Below, piece after piece: positions 27,842 to 36,132 of a stretch of 64,000 nucleotides of DNA. The notes under the pieces are model-generated. The model had not been told where the DNA came from, ran no database searches, and saw only the letters and a program-made list of their open reading frames with translations. Every line of letters begins with the position of its first letter. Within the stretch, counting starts at the first letter, position 1. The stretch comes from CAVPTL01 sp963794415 (GTDB lineage: Bacteria; Actinomycetota; Thermoleophilia; Gaiellales; JAICJC01), in contig CAWCDI010000001.1 of the NCBI GenBank assembly GCA_963794415.1, positions 1 to 64,000 on the forward strand, written 5' to 3'. The position numbers were made by a program, and so were the translations under genes.

Positions 27842-29054
27842 CTACTGCTCGTAGACGGCCAGGAACCGGCCGATGCGCGCGATCGCGTCCTCGAGGTCGG
27901 CCACCGCGGGGAGCGTCACCAGCCGGAAGTGGTCGGTCGTGAGGATGTTGAAGGCCGACCCGTGGGCGATCAGCACGTGCTCGGCGCGCAGCAGGTCGAG
28001 CGCCAACTGCTCGTCGTTGTGGATCAGGTGCACCGCCGGGTCGATGCGCGGGAACGCGTAGAGCGCGCCCTTCGGCTTGATGCACGAGACGCCGGGAATC
28101 GCGTTCAGGAGCTCCCACGGGCGTCGCGCTGGGCCAGCAGCCGGCCTCCGGGCAGCACGAGCCTGGCGATGGACTCGGGGGTCTCGAGCGCCGCGGCGAT
28201 CGCATACTGGGCGGGCACGTTGGGGCACAGCCGCATGTTGGCGAGCACCGTGAGCCCCTCCAGGTAGCTCTGGGCGTGGTCGCGCGGGCCCGAGACGACC
28301 GCCCAGCCGCAGCGAAACCCGGCCAGCCGGCTCGATTTGGAGAGCCCGCTGAGGGTCACGCAGAGCACGTCGGGCGCGAGCGAGGCGGTCACCGTGTGCA
28401 CGGCGTCGTCGTAGAGGATGCGGTCGTAGATCTCGTCGGCAGAAGAGCACCAGGCCGTGCCGCGCGGCGATCGTCGGCGAGCCCGCGCAGGAGCTCTGGC
28501 GGGTAGACCGCCCCGGTGGGGTTGTTCGGGTTGATCACCACCAGCGCGCGCGTGCGGGGCGTGACTCTGGCCTCGACGTCTGCGAGGTCGGGCAGCCAGC
28601 CGCTCTCCTCGTCGCAGCGGTAGTACAGGGGGCGGCCGCCGCAGAGCGTGGTCACCGCCGTCCAGAGCGGGTAGTCGGGCGCCGGGATCAAGACCTCGTC
28701 ACCGTCGTCCAGCAGCGCCTGGAGCGCCATCTGGATGAGCTCGGACACGCCGTTTCCGACGTACACATCGGTCACGTCGATGTCCTCGACGCCGCGGCTG
28801 CGGTAGTCGTTCACGATCGCCTCGCGCGCCGAGAGGAGGCCGCGGGAGTCGCCGTATCCGACCGCAGCGGGGAGGTTCCCGATCACGTCGCGCAGCAGGT
28901 CATCCGGCCCCTCGAACCCGAACGGCGCGGGGTTCCCGATGTTCAGCTTCACGATGGTGTGGCCCTCGCGCTCCAGCCGCAGGGCCTCCTCGAGCACCGG
29001 CCCGCGCACGTCGTAGGCGACGCCGGAGAGCTTGCGTGACTGGACGATCTCCAT
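27842..29054 (-). CDS. PLP aminotransferase (AlaA-like), frameshifted
   Basis: Class I/II aminotransferase, closest in style to glutamate-pyruvate transaminases. MEIVQSRKLSGVAYDVRGPV, KLNIGNPAPFGFEGPDDLL, PDYPLWTAVTTLCGG, VINPNNPTGAVYPPELL, DEIYDRILYDDAVH and the PLP-lysine block LSGLSKSSRLAGFRCGWAVV are all visible. The C-terminus is KPKGALYAFPRIDPAVHLIH to RFLAVYEQ. Shifts occur near 28440 and 28125. About 404 residues joined. Transcribed with dedA downstream. Confidence 0.88.
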
Positions 29055-29074
29055 GAACGCCGCACGTTAGTCAC

Positions 29075-29080
29075 TACTGT
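29075..29080 (+). promoter_or_regulatory. Candidate leaderless promoter (-10), EcsC-like gene
   Basis: TACTGT, seven bases, ATG 29088. The divergent aminotransferase starts only 33 bases away. Confidence 0.45.
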
Positions 29081-29087
29081 TCAGCGA

Positions 29088-29768
29088 ATGCGACGCTCCT
29101 TTGACGTGATGGTCGATCGCCTGGCAGCGTCGCTCGCGAAGGCCACCGAGGTGGCCCTCAAGGGAGTGATCACCCGCCGTGGCCCCGCCATCGAGCGGTC
29201 GGCGGCGAAGCTCCGCGCGAAGTACCCGCACCTTGGCCGCGCAAAGCTCGCCCGCGCCGCGATGGGAAGAAAAGCCCTGCATCTGGCCGGAACCGGGGCT
29301 GTGAGCGCTGTGCCCGCGATCCTGCCGGGGCCGGGCACGACCGCTGAGGTCTCGGCCGCGCTGGGCGACCTCGCCTACCTGACGGCCGCCCAGATCGAGC
29401 TCGTGCTGAAGATCGCCTGCCTCTACGACCGGCCGCTCGCCGACCACGAGGCTCGCCGGCTGGACGTGCTCATGGCCCTCGGCGTTGACGCCGGAGTGGT
29501 GAAGCTCGGCCGAAACGGCATCGTGAAGCTCGGCAAGGAGAAGATCCCGCTGGCGGAGTTCGGCGCGGACTCGATCGACATCCTGGCCGCGCGGGTCAAC
29601 AAGAAGCTCGCCACGCAGGTGGCCGGCCGCCTGGCCCGCCGCCGCGCCCACGTCATCATCGGGCGCGAGATCCCGGTGATCGGCATCGCGATCGCCGGCG
29701 GGTACAACCTGTGGTCGACGCGGACGATCGGCCTGGCCGCCATCCGCTACTTCGAGCACGTCAGTTGA
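29088..29768 (+). CDS. EcsC-family-like protein
   Basis: 226 residues. The central region GTGAVSAVPAILPGPGTTAE with LGDLAYLTAAQIELVLKIAC resembles the EcsC domain, including a hydrophobic hairpin, followed by a helix-rich segment and a second apolar stretch (IPVIGIAIAGGYNLWS). No catalytic motif. Membrane association is plausible; role unknown. Its 3' end overlaps the convergent yqgE gene by eight bases. Confidence 0.7.
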   Translation: MRRSFDVMVDRLAASLAKATEVALKGVITRRGPAIERSAAKLRAKYPHLGRAKLARAAMGRKALHLAGTGAVSAVPAILPGPGTTAEVSAALGDLAYLTAAQIELVLKIACLYDRPLADHEARRLDVLMALGVDAGVVKLGRNGIVKLGKEKIPLAEFGADSIDILAARVNKKLATQVAGRLARRRAHVIIGREIPVIGIAIAGGYNLWSTRTIGLAAIRYFEHVS

Positions 29769-30315
29769 GGCTGGGATCCTCCGGCATGGACGCGACCAGC
29801 CGGAAGCGGCTGCCCTTTCGCCGCAGCACCCTGTTCCAGAGCGTCTCGCTGTCGTCGGAGAACACGTCTCCGGGCAGCGCCGGCTCCGTGAACCACGCCT
29901 CCTCGTCGAGCTCGACGTCGAGCTGGCCCTCGCTCCACCCGGCGTAGCCCGCGAAGAGCCGCACGCGCGAGATGCGGTCGAGCGCCTCCTCGATGTCCTC
30001 GCCCATGTCGATCGGGGCGATCGGGCCCACCAGCTGCTCGTCCTCGTCCTGCGGATCGTGGAACTCGGCCAGCGCGATGACTGCCTCCTGCTGCACCGGC
30101 CCGCCGAGGAACACCTCGTCGTCGTCCGGCACCACCGACGAGAGATCGGGCACCACGTCGGCAGCGGCCACCCCGCTCGGCCTGTTCAGCACGACCCCGA
30201 GCGCTCCCTCGCTCGTGTGCTCGAGGATCAGCACCACCGAGCGGTGGAAGTTGGGGTCGACGAGCGACGGTGTTGCGATGAGCAGATGGCCCTTGAGGGA
30301 CTCGGGTTGCGGCAT
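29761..30315 (-). CDS. YqgE/AlgH-family protein
   Basis: 184 residues, the usual size. Family motifs: LKGHLLIATPSLVDPNFHRS, VVLILEHTSEGALGVVLNRP, FLGGPVQQEAVIAL and RLFAGYAGWSEGQLDVELDE, with WFTEPA near the end. Function is not established for the family. Monocistronic by its own -10 box. Confidence 0.93.
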   Translation of the reverse strand: MPQPESLKGHLLIATPSLVDPNFHRSVVLILEHTSEGALGVVLNRPSGVAAADVVPDLSSVVPDDDEVFLGGPVQQEAVIALAEFHDPQDEDEQLVGPIAPIDMGEDIEEALDRISRVRLFAGYAGWSEGQLDVELDEEAWFTEPALPGDVFSDDSETLWNRVLRRKGSRFRLVASMPEDPSLN

Positions 30316-30322
30316 GCCCCGA

Positions 30323-30328
30323 AGTCTA
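30323..30328 (-). promoter_or_regulatory. Candidate leaderless promoter (-10), yqgE
   Basis: TAGACT, seven bases, ATG at 30315. Overlaps the stop codon of the upstream binding-protein gene. Confidence 0.45.
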
Positions 30329-31306
30329 GGGCTGAGCCACCAGGCTCGCCCCGTCTGGCTCGCTCTTCAGCAGCCCGTTCTGCCACATCCATCTGCCAAA
30401 CGCCGTCCATGCCGCCGGGTCGAGGCGCGAGGTGTCCAGCAGCTTCAGCGTCGCTGGCACGCTCTGGTCGATCTGGCCGAGGTAGTCGCGCGAGCTGTGC
30501 GCCTTCATGATCGCGATCGCCGCCTGCTGGTGTGCCCGTGCCCACGCGGTGGACGCCCCGAGCGCCGTGACGAACCGGCGCACCTCGCCGCGGTAGGCGG
30601 AGTCGGACGCGAGGCGGTTCTTGTTGGCCACGATCACGAGCTCGTCGTAGTGCGGCACGCCGTACCGGTCTACCGGGAACACCGTGGTCTGGAGGCCCCG
30701 GGCGCGCACCTGGATGCCCTCGATGTTCTGGAACCCGCCCGCGATGGCGTCGGCCTTTCCCGAGAGGAGCGCCGGCACCAGGTTGAACCCGACGGTGGTG
30801 AGCGTGACCGAGTCCTCGGGTACGCCGGCGGTCTTCAGCACCGTCTTCACGTAGTCGGTGGTGGAGGCGCTTCCATCGACGGCGATTGTCTTCCCGCGCA
30901 GGTCGGAGACGGTGTGGATGCCGCGGTCGGTGCGCGCGATGATCGAGTTGAGCGCGGTGGGCACGACGGCGGCCACGGCGACCACCGGGATGTGCTCCTG
31001 GGCGGCGAAGAACACCTCGGGCTCGTACGAGACGCCCAGATCGGCCCGTCCGGCCGCCACCAGCTTGTTGGGATCTGACACGTCCGACGGCGTCACGGGC
31101 TTCACATTCAGGCCGGCCTTCGCGAAGAAGCCGTGGTCGATCCCTGCGTAGATGCCGACGTGGTCGGGGTTGGGGTACCAGTCGAGCGCGAGCGTCAGAT
31201 CCTTCGGCGCCGGCGCCCCGCTGGAGCCGGGCGACGAGGCGGAGCTGCCGCAGCCCGCGGCGAGCGCCGCGACCACGAGGACGGTGAGAACTGCACGAGT
31301 GCGCAT
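30326..31306 (-). CDS. thiY: Thiamine-precursor ABC transporter, binding lipoprotein (ThiY-like)
   Basis: NMT1/THI5-like substrate-binding protein, most likely for formylaminopyrimidine or HMP, the pyrimidine half of thiamine. 326 residues; lipoprotein signal ending LAAGC. The start of the mature protein, LTLALDWYPNPDHVGIYAGI, is the family signature, followed by LGVSYEPEVFFA and AIAGGFQNIEGIQ. The TPP riboswitch lies directly upstream and its 3' AAGGGA serves as the ribosome binding site seven bases before the ATG, so thiamine pyrophosphate should block translation. Permease and ATPase genes are just upstream. Confidence 0.92.
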   Translation of the reverse strand: MRTRAVLTVLVVAALAAGCGSSASSPGSSGAPAPKDLTLALDWYPNPDHVGIYAGIDHGFFAKAGLNVKPVTPSDVSDPNKLVAAGRADLGVSYEPEVFFAAQEHIPVVAVAAVVPTALNSIIARTDRGIHTVSDLRGKTIAVDGSASTTDYVKTVLKTAGVPEDSVTLTTVGFNLVPALLSGKADAIAGGFQNIEGIQVRARGLQTTVFPVDRYGVPHYDELVIVANKNRLASDSAYRGEVRRFVTALGASTAWARAHQQAAIAIMKAHSSRDYLGQIDQSVPATLKLLDTSRLDPAAWTAFGRWMWQNGLLKSEPDGASLVAQP

Positions 31307-31312
31307 CGCTGC

Positions 31313-31397
31313 ATCCCTTCGCTGGCATGACCCAGATCAGGTTCGCGGGTCGGCGCTCATCGCGCCCTCTCAGCCCCGTACGGGACTCCCCGGCAAA
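31313..31397 (-). promoter_or_regulatory. TPP riboswitch (THI element)
   Basis: On the minus strand the conserved blocks appear in order: CCGGGGAGTCCCG, GGGGCTGAGAGGG (the CUGAGA pyrimidine-sensing loop), CGACCC, and GAACCTGATCTGGGTCATGC followed by CAGCGAAGGGA. The terminal AAGGGA is the Shine-Dalgarno of the binding-protein gene, implying translational control. No T-run terminator follows. Confidence 0.95.
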
Positions 31398-31413
31398 CGG
31401 TTACCGCATGAGC

Positions 31414-32151
31414 TTAGCGGCGTGACCACGGCGCGACGGTGCGCTGCACCACGCCCACGCCCCAGAAGAGCAGGAGCGCCAGCACCGCGAGTAGCACCAC
31501 GGCCGCGCCCACGAGGGCTGTGTCGTACTGGTCGGTGGCCTCGCGGATGGTGAACCCGAGGCCCTGGGACGAGCCGACGAACTCCGCGAAGAGCGCTGCC
31601 ACCGCCGTGTAGGAGGCCGCGATGCGAAGCCCGGAGAAGATCGAGGGAAGCGCTGCAGGAAACTCCACCCGGCGGAAGATCGCCGCCGGCGTGGCATGGA
31701 GGGTGAGCATCATGCGGCGGTACTCGGGGTCAACTGCCTCGAACCCGTCGAGCGCCCCCACCGTGATCGGGAAGAAGCACACCAGCGCGATGACCACGAG
31801 CTTCGGCGCAAGGCCAAAGCCGAGGTAGACCACCAGGAGCGGGGCAAGCGCCACCAGCGGCACGCTCTGCGTGGAGGTGAGCAGCGGGTAGAACGCCTTT
31901 CGCAGCGTGGCCGAGCGGTGCAGGATCGTCGCGGCGCCCAGGCCCGTGACGATGGCCAGGGCGAAGCCCAGGAGCATCTCGCCCAGCGTGTGCAGGGCGT
32001 CGTGGAAGAGGCTCGAGCGCTCGTCCCAGAGCGCCCGGGCAATGTCGGTCGGCGCCGGCAGCAGGTAGCCCGGCACGTCGCGCAGATCGACCCAGGCCTG
32101 CCACAAGCCGAAGAACGCCAGCAGCACCAGGAGCCAGCCGAAGCGCCTCAT
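31414..32151 (-). CDS. thiX: Thiamine-precursor ABC transporter, permease (ThiX-like)
   Basis: 245 residues, six predicted helices of the BinPDT permease type. The start MRRFGWLLVLLAFFGLWQAW is chosen at the ATG overlapping the ATPase stop. The EAA loop FDGFEAVDPEYRRMMLTLHA (here beginning ALDGFEAVD) contacts the ATPase. Upstream open sequence in the same frame is only the ATPase gene read out of frame. The TPP riboswitch begins 17 bases after its stop. Confidence 0.92.
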   Translation of the reverse strand: MRRFGWLLVLLAFFGLWQAWVDLRDVPGYLLPAPTDIARALWDERSSLFHDALHTLGEMLLGFALAIVTGLGAATILHRSATLRKAFYPLLTSTQSVPLVALAPLLVVYLGFGLAPKLVVIALVCFFPITVGALDGFEAVDPEYRRMMLTLHATPAAIFRRVEFPAALPSIFSGLRIAASYTAVAALFAEFVGSSQGLGFTIREATDQYDTALVGAAVVLLAVLALLLFWGVGVVQRTVAPWSRR

Positions 32152-32882
32152 CGCAGCCGCTCCAGGATCTGCCCGCGCACGGAGCCCAGCTCGGGCGAGT
32201 CGCGCACCATGCGCCCGGGCGTCTCCAACACCGGGTGGCCCGGCCTTGCCGAGAGCACCAGCACGCGGTCGCACACCACCAGCGCCTCCTCGATGTCGTG
32301 GGTCACGAGCATCACGGTGCGCGGCTCCTCGGCGAGCGCGGCCACCAGCCAGTCCTGCAGCTCGATGCGGGTGATGGCGTCGAGCGAGGCGAACGGCTCG
32401 TCCAGCAGGAGCAGCGGCTTCTCGGCCAGCAGGGTGCGGGCGAATGCGACCCGCTGGCGCATCCCGCCCGAGAGCTCCCACGTGTGCGCGCGCTCGAACT
32501 CACCCAGGTCGAACCTGGCGAAGATTTCGCGGGCGCGCTCGCGGGCAGCGGCCCGTCCCATCCCCGCGTTCTCGAGCGCGATGGAGGCGTTTCCCAGCGC
32601 ATCGCGCCAGGGCATGAGCAGGTCGCGCTGGGGCATCAGGGCGCCGTCGGCGGCGGTGATGGCGCCCGCGGTAGGCGGCTCGAGCCCGGCAACGAGGCTG
32701 AGGAGGGTGGACTTGCCGCAGCCGCTGGGGCCGACGACGCCCACGACCTCACCGGTCGCGACGTCGAGCGAGACGTCGCGCAGCACCTCCAGATCGCCAT
32801 AGCGGTGCGACACCGCCCGGATCTGGACGGCCGTTACGGGCTCAGCTCTCGAGCTGGGAGATCTCGCAGGTTTCGGGGTCAC
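32148..32882 (-). CDS. thiZ: Thiamine-precursor ABC transporter, ATPase (ThiZ-like)
   Basis: 244 residues. Walker A GPSGCGKST, Q-loop in LMPQRDLLMPW, signature LSGGMRQRVAFARTLL, Walker B LLLLDEPFASLD, His switch THDIEEAL. The Q-loop RDLLMPW matches nitrate/sulfonate/HMP-type importers. The GTG start overlaps the end of the upstream ligase gene by 41 bases; a start further downstream near VQIRAVSHRYG is possible. Confidence 0.92.
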   Translation of the reverse strand: MTPKPARSPSSRAEPVTAVQIRAVSHRYGDLEVLRDVSLDVATGEVVGVVGPSGCGKSTLLSLVAGLEPPTAGAITAADGALMPQRDLLMPWRDALGNASIALENAGMGRAAARERAREIFARFDLGEFERAHTWELSGGMRQRVAFARTLLAEKPLLLLDEPFASLDAITRIELQDWLVAALAEEPRTVMLVTHDIEEALVVCDRVLVLSARPGHPVLETPGRMVRDSPELGSVRGQILERLR

Positions 32883-33783
32883 GGTCAGACCGGAAGCGTA
32901 GGAGCTTTGCGCCGTGCCGGATCCGGTGTCCGCTGCGGTGGTCGAAGCTCACCTCCACCACGAGCTCGGGCCGGAGCGAGCGCCACTCCAGATCGCGGTC
33001 GGCGCTCCACCTGCTGGGCGCGGCGCTGCCGTGCTCGCCGCTCTCGTACGGGGCGAGCTCGTCCACCAGCTCGTGGGCGCGCTTGGCGTTGAACGCCGAG
33101 GTGTGGCCGACGGTGCGAAGCTCGCCGTCCTCGTCGTAGAGGCCCAGGATCAGCGAGCCGACGGTGCCCTCGTGCTTGCCGGGCCGCCAGCCCATCACCA
33201 CGGTGTCGATGGTGCGCACCCGCTTGATCTTTATCATCCCGTCGCGCTTTCCGGGCACGTACAGCGCGTCGGCCTTCTTGGCCATCGCGCCCTCCGCCGT
33301 CTGGAGCCATCCCTCGGCGGCGTCGCGGTCGCCGAGCGGGGTGATCTCGATGCCCGGGACGCCGAGGGACTCAAGCCGCTTGCGGCGCTCGGCGAACGGC
33401 AGCTCGAGGAGCGACTCGTCGCCCTCGGCGAGCAGGTCGAACGCGATGAAGCTCGCGGGCGTCTCCTTCGAGAGCATCTGCACGCGCGACTCGGCCGGGT
33501 GGATGCGGCCCTGCAGCGTCTCGAACTGCTCCTCGCCGTCGGCATCGCGGATCAGGAGCTCGCCGTCCAGCACGTAGTGGCCGGGGGCAAAGCTCAGCTC
33601 GGGGAAGTAGCGGCTCATCGGCTTGCCGTTTCGCGACTGCACGAACACGTCGTCGCCGTCCACGAACACGATGGTGCGAAACCCGTCCCACTTGCGCTCG
33701 AAGAGCCAGTCGTCCCCGGCGGGGAGCTCTGCCGCCGCCTTTGCCAGCGCGGGCATCAGCGGCGGTGAGATCGGAAGCGTCAC
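32842..33783 (-). CDS. ATP-dependent DNA ligase (LigC/LigD ligase-domain type)
   Basis: 313 residues: adenylation domain plus OB domain only. Nucleotidyl lysine in FERKWDGFRTIVF (near residue 30), VLDGELLI (motif III), FIAFDLLA, the motif IV-like EGAMAKKADALYVPGKRDG and motif V MIKIKRVRT. The OB part has VVMGWRPGKHEGTVGSLILG. No polymerase or nuclease domain, so a stand-alone repair ligase of the LigC class that acts beside LigA in base excision or end joining. A Ku partner is not in the window. Confidence 0.92.
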   Translation of the reverse strand: MTLPISPPLMPALAKAAAELPAGDDWLFERKWDGFRTIVFVDGDDVFVQSRNGKPMSRYFPELSFAPGHYVLDGELLIRDADGEEQFETLQGRIHPAESRVQMLSKETPASFIAFDLLAEGDESLLELPFAERRKRLESLGVPGIEITPLGDRDAAEGWLQTAEGAMAKKADALYVPGKRDGMIKIKRVRTIDTVVMGWRPGKHEGTVGSLILGLYDEDGELRTVGHTSAFNAKRAHELVDELAPYESGEHGSAAPSRWSADRDLEWRSLRPELVVEVSFDHRSGHRIRHGAKLLRFRSDRDPETCEISQLES

Positions 33784-33789
33784 CCCGCC

Positions 33790-33795
33790 ATCGTA
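33790..33795 (-). promoter_or_regulatory. Candidate leaderless promoter (-10), ligase-thiamine transporter operon
   Basis: TACGAT, six bases, GTG at 33783. Confidence 0.45.
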
Positions 33796-34461
33796 CTAGC
33801 GGCGGGCGGCACCCAGCAGATAGGCGAACTGGATGATGGAGATCAGCGCGGCAACCACGTAGGTCATGGCGGCGGCGGTGAGCACCTTGCGGGCGACCGG
33901 CACCTGCTCCTGCGTGATGACGCCCTGCGACGTGAGCAGGCCCATCGCCTTGTGGCTTGCGCCGAACTCCACGGGCAGCGTCACCAGCTGGAAGAGCACG
34001 ATGGCCCCGAAGAGCACCGCGCCCACCACGGCGAACGCCGGGTACGAGAAGATCAGCCCGATGAAGAACAACGGCATCCAGGCGTTGGACGCGAACCCGA
34101 CGGCCGGGACGATGGAGCCGCGCAGCCGGAACCCGGCCTCGTGCTGGGCGTCCTGAATCGCGTGGCCGGTCTCGTGCGCTGCCACCGCGACGGCGGCGAC
34201 GGAGTTGGAGTTGCCAACCGGCTGTGAGAGCCGCATGGTCTTGGAGCGGGGGTCGTAGTGATCGCTGAGGTTTCCGGAGATGCCCTCGACCGTGACGTTG
34301 TGGATACCGCTCACGTCGAGCATGCGCTGGCTCACCTGCGCGCCGGTCATGCCGGAGCCGGCCTGCACCTTCGAGCCGTCGGCGAACGCGCGCTTCACCC
34401 ACGCCTGCGCACCGAAGCCGAGGATCAGGGGGATGGCGAGAAACACGATCAGATAGGTCAT
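33796..34461 (-). CDS. Membrane zinc metallopeptidase (YugP family)
   Basis: 221 residues. One N-terminal helix (YLIVFLAIPLILGFGAQAWV), then GMTGAQVSQRMLDVSGIHNV, the metal motif AAVAVAAHETGHAIQDAQ (HExxH), and three further helices. Glu-Phe-Gly-Ala-Ser (VEFGASHKAM) later in the chain matches the family. It has a real ribosome binding site (AAGGAGGG, about eight bases from the ATG), unlike most first genes here. Substrate unknown. Confidence 0.9.
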   Translation of the reverse strand: MTYLIVFLAIPLILGFGAQAWVKRAFADGSKVQAGSGMTGAQVSQRMLDVSGIHNVTVEGISGNLSDHYDPRSKTMRLSQPVGNSNSVAAVAVAAHETGHAIQDAQHEAGFRLRGSIVPAVGFASNAWMPLFFIGLIFSYPAFAVVGAVLFGAIVLFQLVTLPVEFGASHKAMGLLTSQGVITQEQVPVARKVLTAAAMTYVVAALISIIQFAYLLGAARR

Positions 34462-34534
34462 TGTGAGCGCCCTCCTTAAGAGCGCGGGAAACGCTGGTTA
34501 CACGCCAATTCTACCGCTGCCCCGGCACGCTGGA

Positions 34535-34562
34535 TTGGCCGCCCCAAACCGCACGCTAATCT
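34535..34562 (+). promoter_or_regulatory. Promoter of bolA-grxD, leaderless
   Basis: TTGGCC, 16 bases, TAATCT, seven bases, ATG 34570. One of the better -35/-10 pairs in the window. Confidence 0.55.
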
Positions 34563-34569
34563 TTCGTAC

Positions 34570-34800
34570 ATGGCACTCCAGAACCAGGTCGAAGAACTTC
34601 TGCAAGAGGCTTTCCCGGGCGGCGTGGTGACGGTCACCGACTTCGGTGGCGGCGATCATCTGTCCGCCTATGTGCGCTCTCCCCGGTTCGCCGGTGAGTC
34701 GCTGATCAACCAGCACAAGCTCGTGTACGCGCCGGTGCAGCACCTGCTCGACGACGGCAGCATCCACGCGCTCAAGATCAAGACGGAGGCAGGCTCATGA
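34570..34800 (+). CDS. BolA-family protein
   Basis: 76 residues; helix-turn-helix-like BolA fold with DFGGGDHLSAYVRSPRFAGE and HKLVYAPVQHLLDDGSIHAL. The conserved His in NQHKLVY, which with glutaredoxin ligates a [2Fe-2S] cluster, is present. Overlaps the glutaredoxin gene by ATGA, the standard BolA-Grx pairing in iron-sulfur trafficking. Confidence 0.93.
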   Translation: MALQNQVEELLQEAFPGGVVTVTDFGGGDHLSAYVRSPRFAGESLINQHKLVYAPVQHLLDDGSIHALKIKTEAGS

Positions 34801-35126
34801 TTGTGACCGAAGATCAGATCCGCGAGGAGCTCCTCAGCGCGATCAGCACCAACCGCGTGATGCTCTTCATGAAGGGCACCCCCGAGGCGCCGCGCTGCGG
34901 CTTCTCGGCCCAGACCGTGCGCTGCCTCGACGCCGCCGGCGCCGAGTATGCCGCGATGGACATCCTGCCGGATCCGCGCATCCGCCAGGTGCTCTCGGCG
35001 CACTCCAACTGGCCGACCGTGCCGCAGCTCTTCATCGACGGCGAGCTCGTCGGCGGCTGCGACATCGTCACCGAGCTCTACGAGACCGGCGAGCTCGAGC
35101 AGATGGTTGCCGTCAAGGCCGCATAG
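34797..35126 (+). CDS. grxD: Monothiol glutaredoxin (Grx4/GrxD type)
   Basis: 109 residues. Active site CGFS in EAPRCGFSAQTVRCL, preceded by VMLFMKGTP, with WPTVPQLFIDGELVGGCDIV near the end. This class carries [2Fe-2S] clusters with BolA rather than acting mainly as a reductant. Translationally coupled to bolA. Confidence 0.95.
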   Translation: MIVTEDQIREELLSAISTNRVMLFMKGTPEAPRCGFSAQTVRCLDAAGAEYAAMDILPDPRIRQVLSAHSNWPTVPQLFIDGELVGGCDIVTELYETGELEQMVAVKAA

Positions 35127-35136
35127 CCGCGCGGCA

Positions 35137-36132
35137 GTGGTCGGGGCCGGCGTGATCGGCCTCGGCGCTGCCCATGCGCTCGCAGAGGACGGCTTCGCGG
35201 TCACGGTGCACGAGCAGTTCACCGTGGGCACGAAGCTGGGCTCCTCGCCCGGACGCTCGCGCATCTTCCGCCGCGCCTACGACGACGCTGCCTACGTGCG
35301 GCTCGCCGTGCGCGCGAACGAGGAGTGGCGCCGGCTCGACGCTTCCGTGCTGCGCACCAACGGCCTCTTGCTGCACGGCCCCGACGCGCCGACGTGGGGT
35401 GCGGCGATGGACGAGGCCGGCCAGCCGGGCGAGTGGCTCACCACCGCCCAGGCAGAGGCGCTCTTCCCCGAGGCGCACTTCGACGACGACGTGCTCCTCG
35501 ACCGTGATGCCGGCGCCGTGATGGCCGACGAGGCGCTGGCCGCGCTCGCCCGCGGGCTCGACATCCGCGAGGGCTCGAGGGTGGAGGATCCCCGCGAGCT
35601 GGACGCCGACGTGGTCTGCGTATGCGCCGGGCCCTGGCTCGGGCGCATGTTCGATCTGCCGCTCTGGTCGCGCATCGAGCAGGTCTCGTACTTTCGCGAC
35701 GTCCCGGATACCCGGCCGTCGGTGGTGAAGTCCGGCGGCACCCTGAACCACCACATGTACGCGGTGGTCACGCCGGGCGTCGGCTTCAAGGTGGCGGAGG
35801 ACGCGGTGCGCGGCGAGTGGGATCCCGACCGGCCCGACCGGCCGGTGGATCCCGAGATCACGGCCCGGCTGGTGGAGCACGTCCGGCACGCATTTCCGGG
35901 GCTCGATCCCGAGCCGGTGTTCACGGAGGCGTGCCTCTACACGCTCAGCCCCGATCACGACTTCATCCTGGACACCATCGACGGCGTGGTGGTGTGCGGC
36001 GGCGATTCGGGCCATGGATTCAAGTTCGGGCCGCTGCTGGGCCGGCTCGTGGCCGACGAGGCTCAGGGCAAGCCGCTTCCGGCCGACGCCGAGCGGTTCA
36101 GAGCCGGTAGGCTCGCGCAATCGCCGAGCTGA
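35137..36132 (+). CDS. FAD-dependent amine oxidase, sarcosine-oxidase (MSOX/MTOX) type
   Basis: GTG 35137 gives VVGAGVIGLGAAHALAEDGF, the FAD-binding Rossmann motif at the extreme N-terminus (331 residues). SSPGRSRIFRRAYDDAAYVR matches the flavin-contact region of monomeric sarcosine/N-methyltryptophan oxidases; CLYTLSPDHDFILDTIDG and GGDSGHGFKFGPLLGRL form the C-terminal FAD site. In many members a cysteine in the KFGP region or nearby holds FAD covalently; here that position reads GHGFKFG with no cysteine. Likely oxidises a secondary amino acid. The next gene, an amidase, overlaps its end. Confidence 0.87.
   Translation: MVGAGVIGLGAAHALAEDGFAVTVHEQFTVGTKLGSSPGRSRIFRRAYDDAAYVRLAVRANEEWRRLDASVLRTNGLLLHGPDAPTWGAAMDEAGQPGEWLTTAQAEALFPEAHFDDDVLLDRDAGAVMADEALAALARGLDIREGSRVEDPRELDADVVCVCAGPWLGRMFDLPLWSRIEQVSYFRDVPDTRPSVVKSGGTLNHHMYAVVTPGVGFKVAEDAVRGEWDPDRPDRPVDPEITARLVEHVRHAFPGLDPEPVFTEACLYTLSPDHDFILDTIDGVVVCGGDSGHGFKFGPLLGRLVADEAQGKPLPADAERFRAGRLAQSPS
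36108..36113 (+). promoter_or_regulatory. Candidate leaderless promoter (-10), amidase
   Basis: TAGGCT, six bases, then in-frame ATC at 36120, where the amidase N-terminus is expected. Confidence 0.35.
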
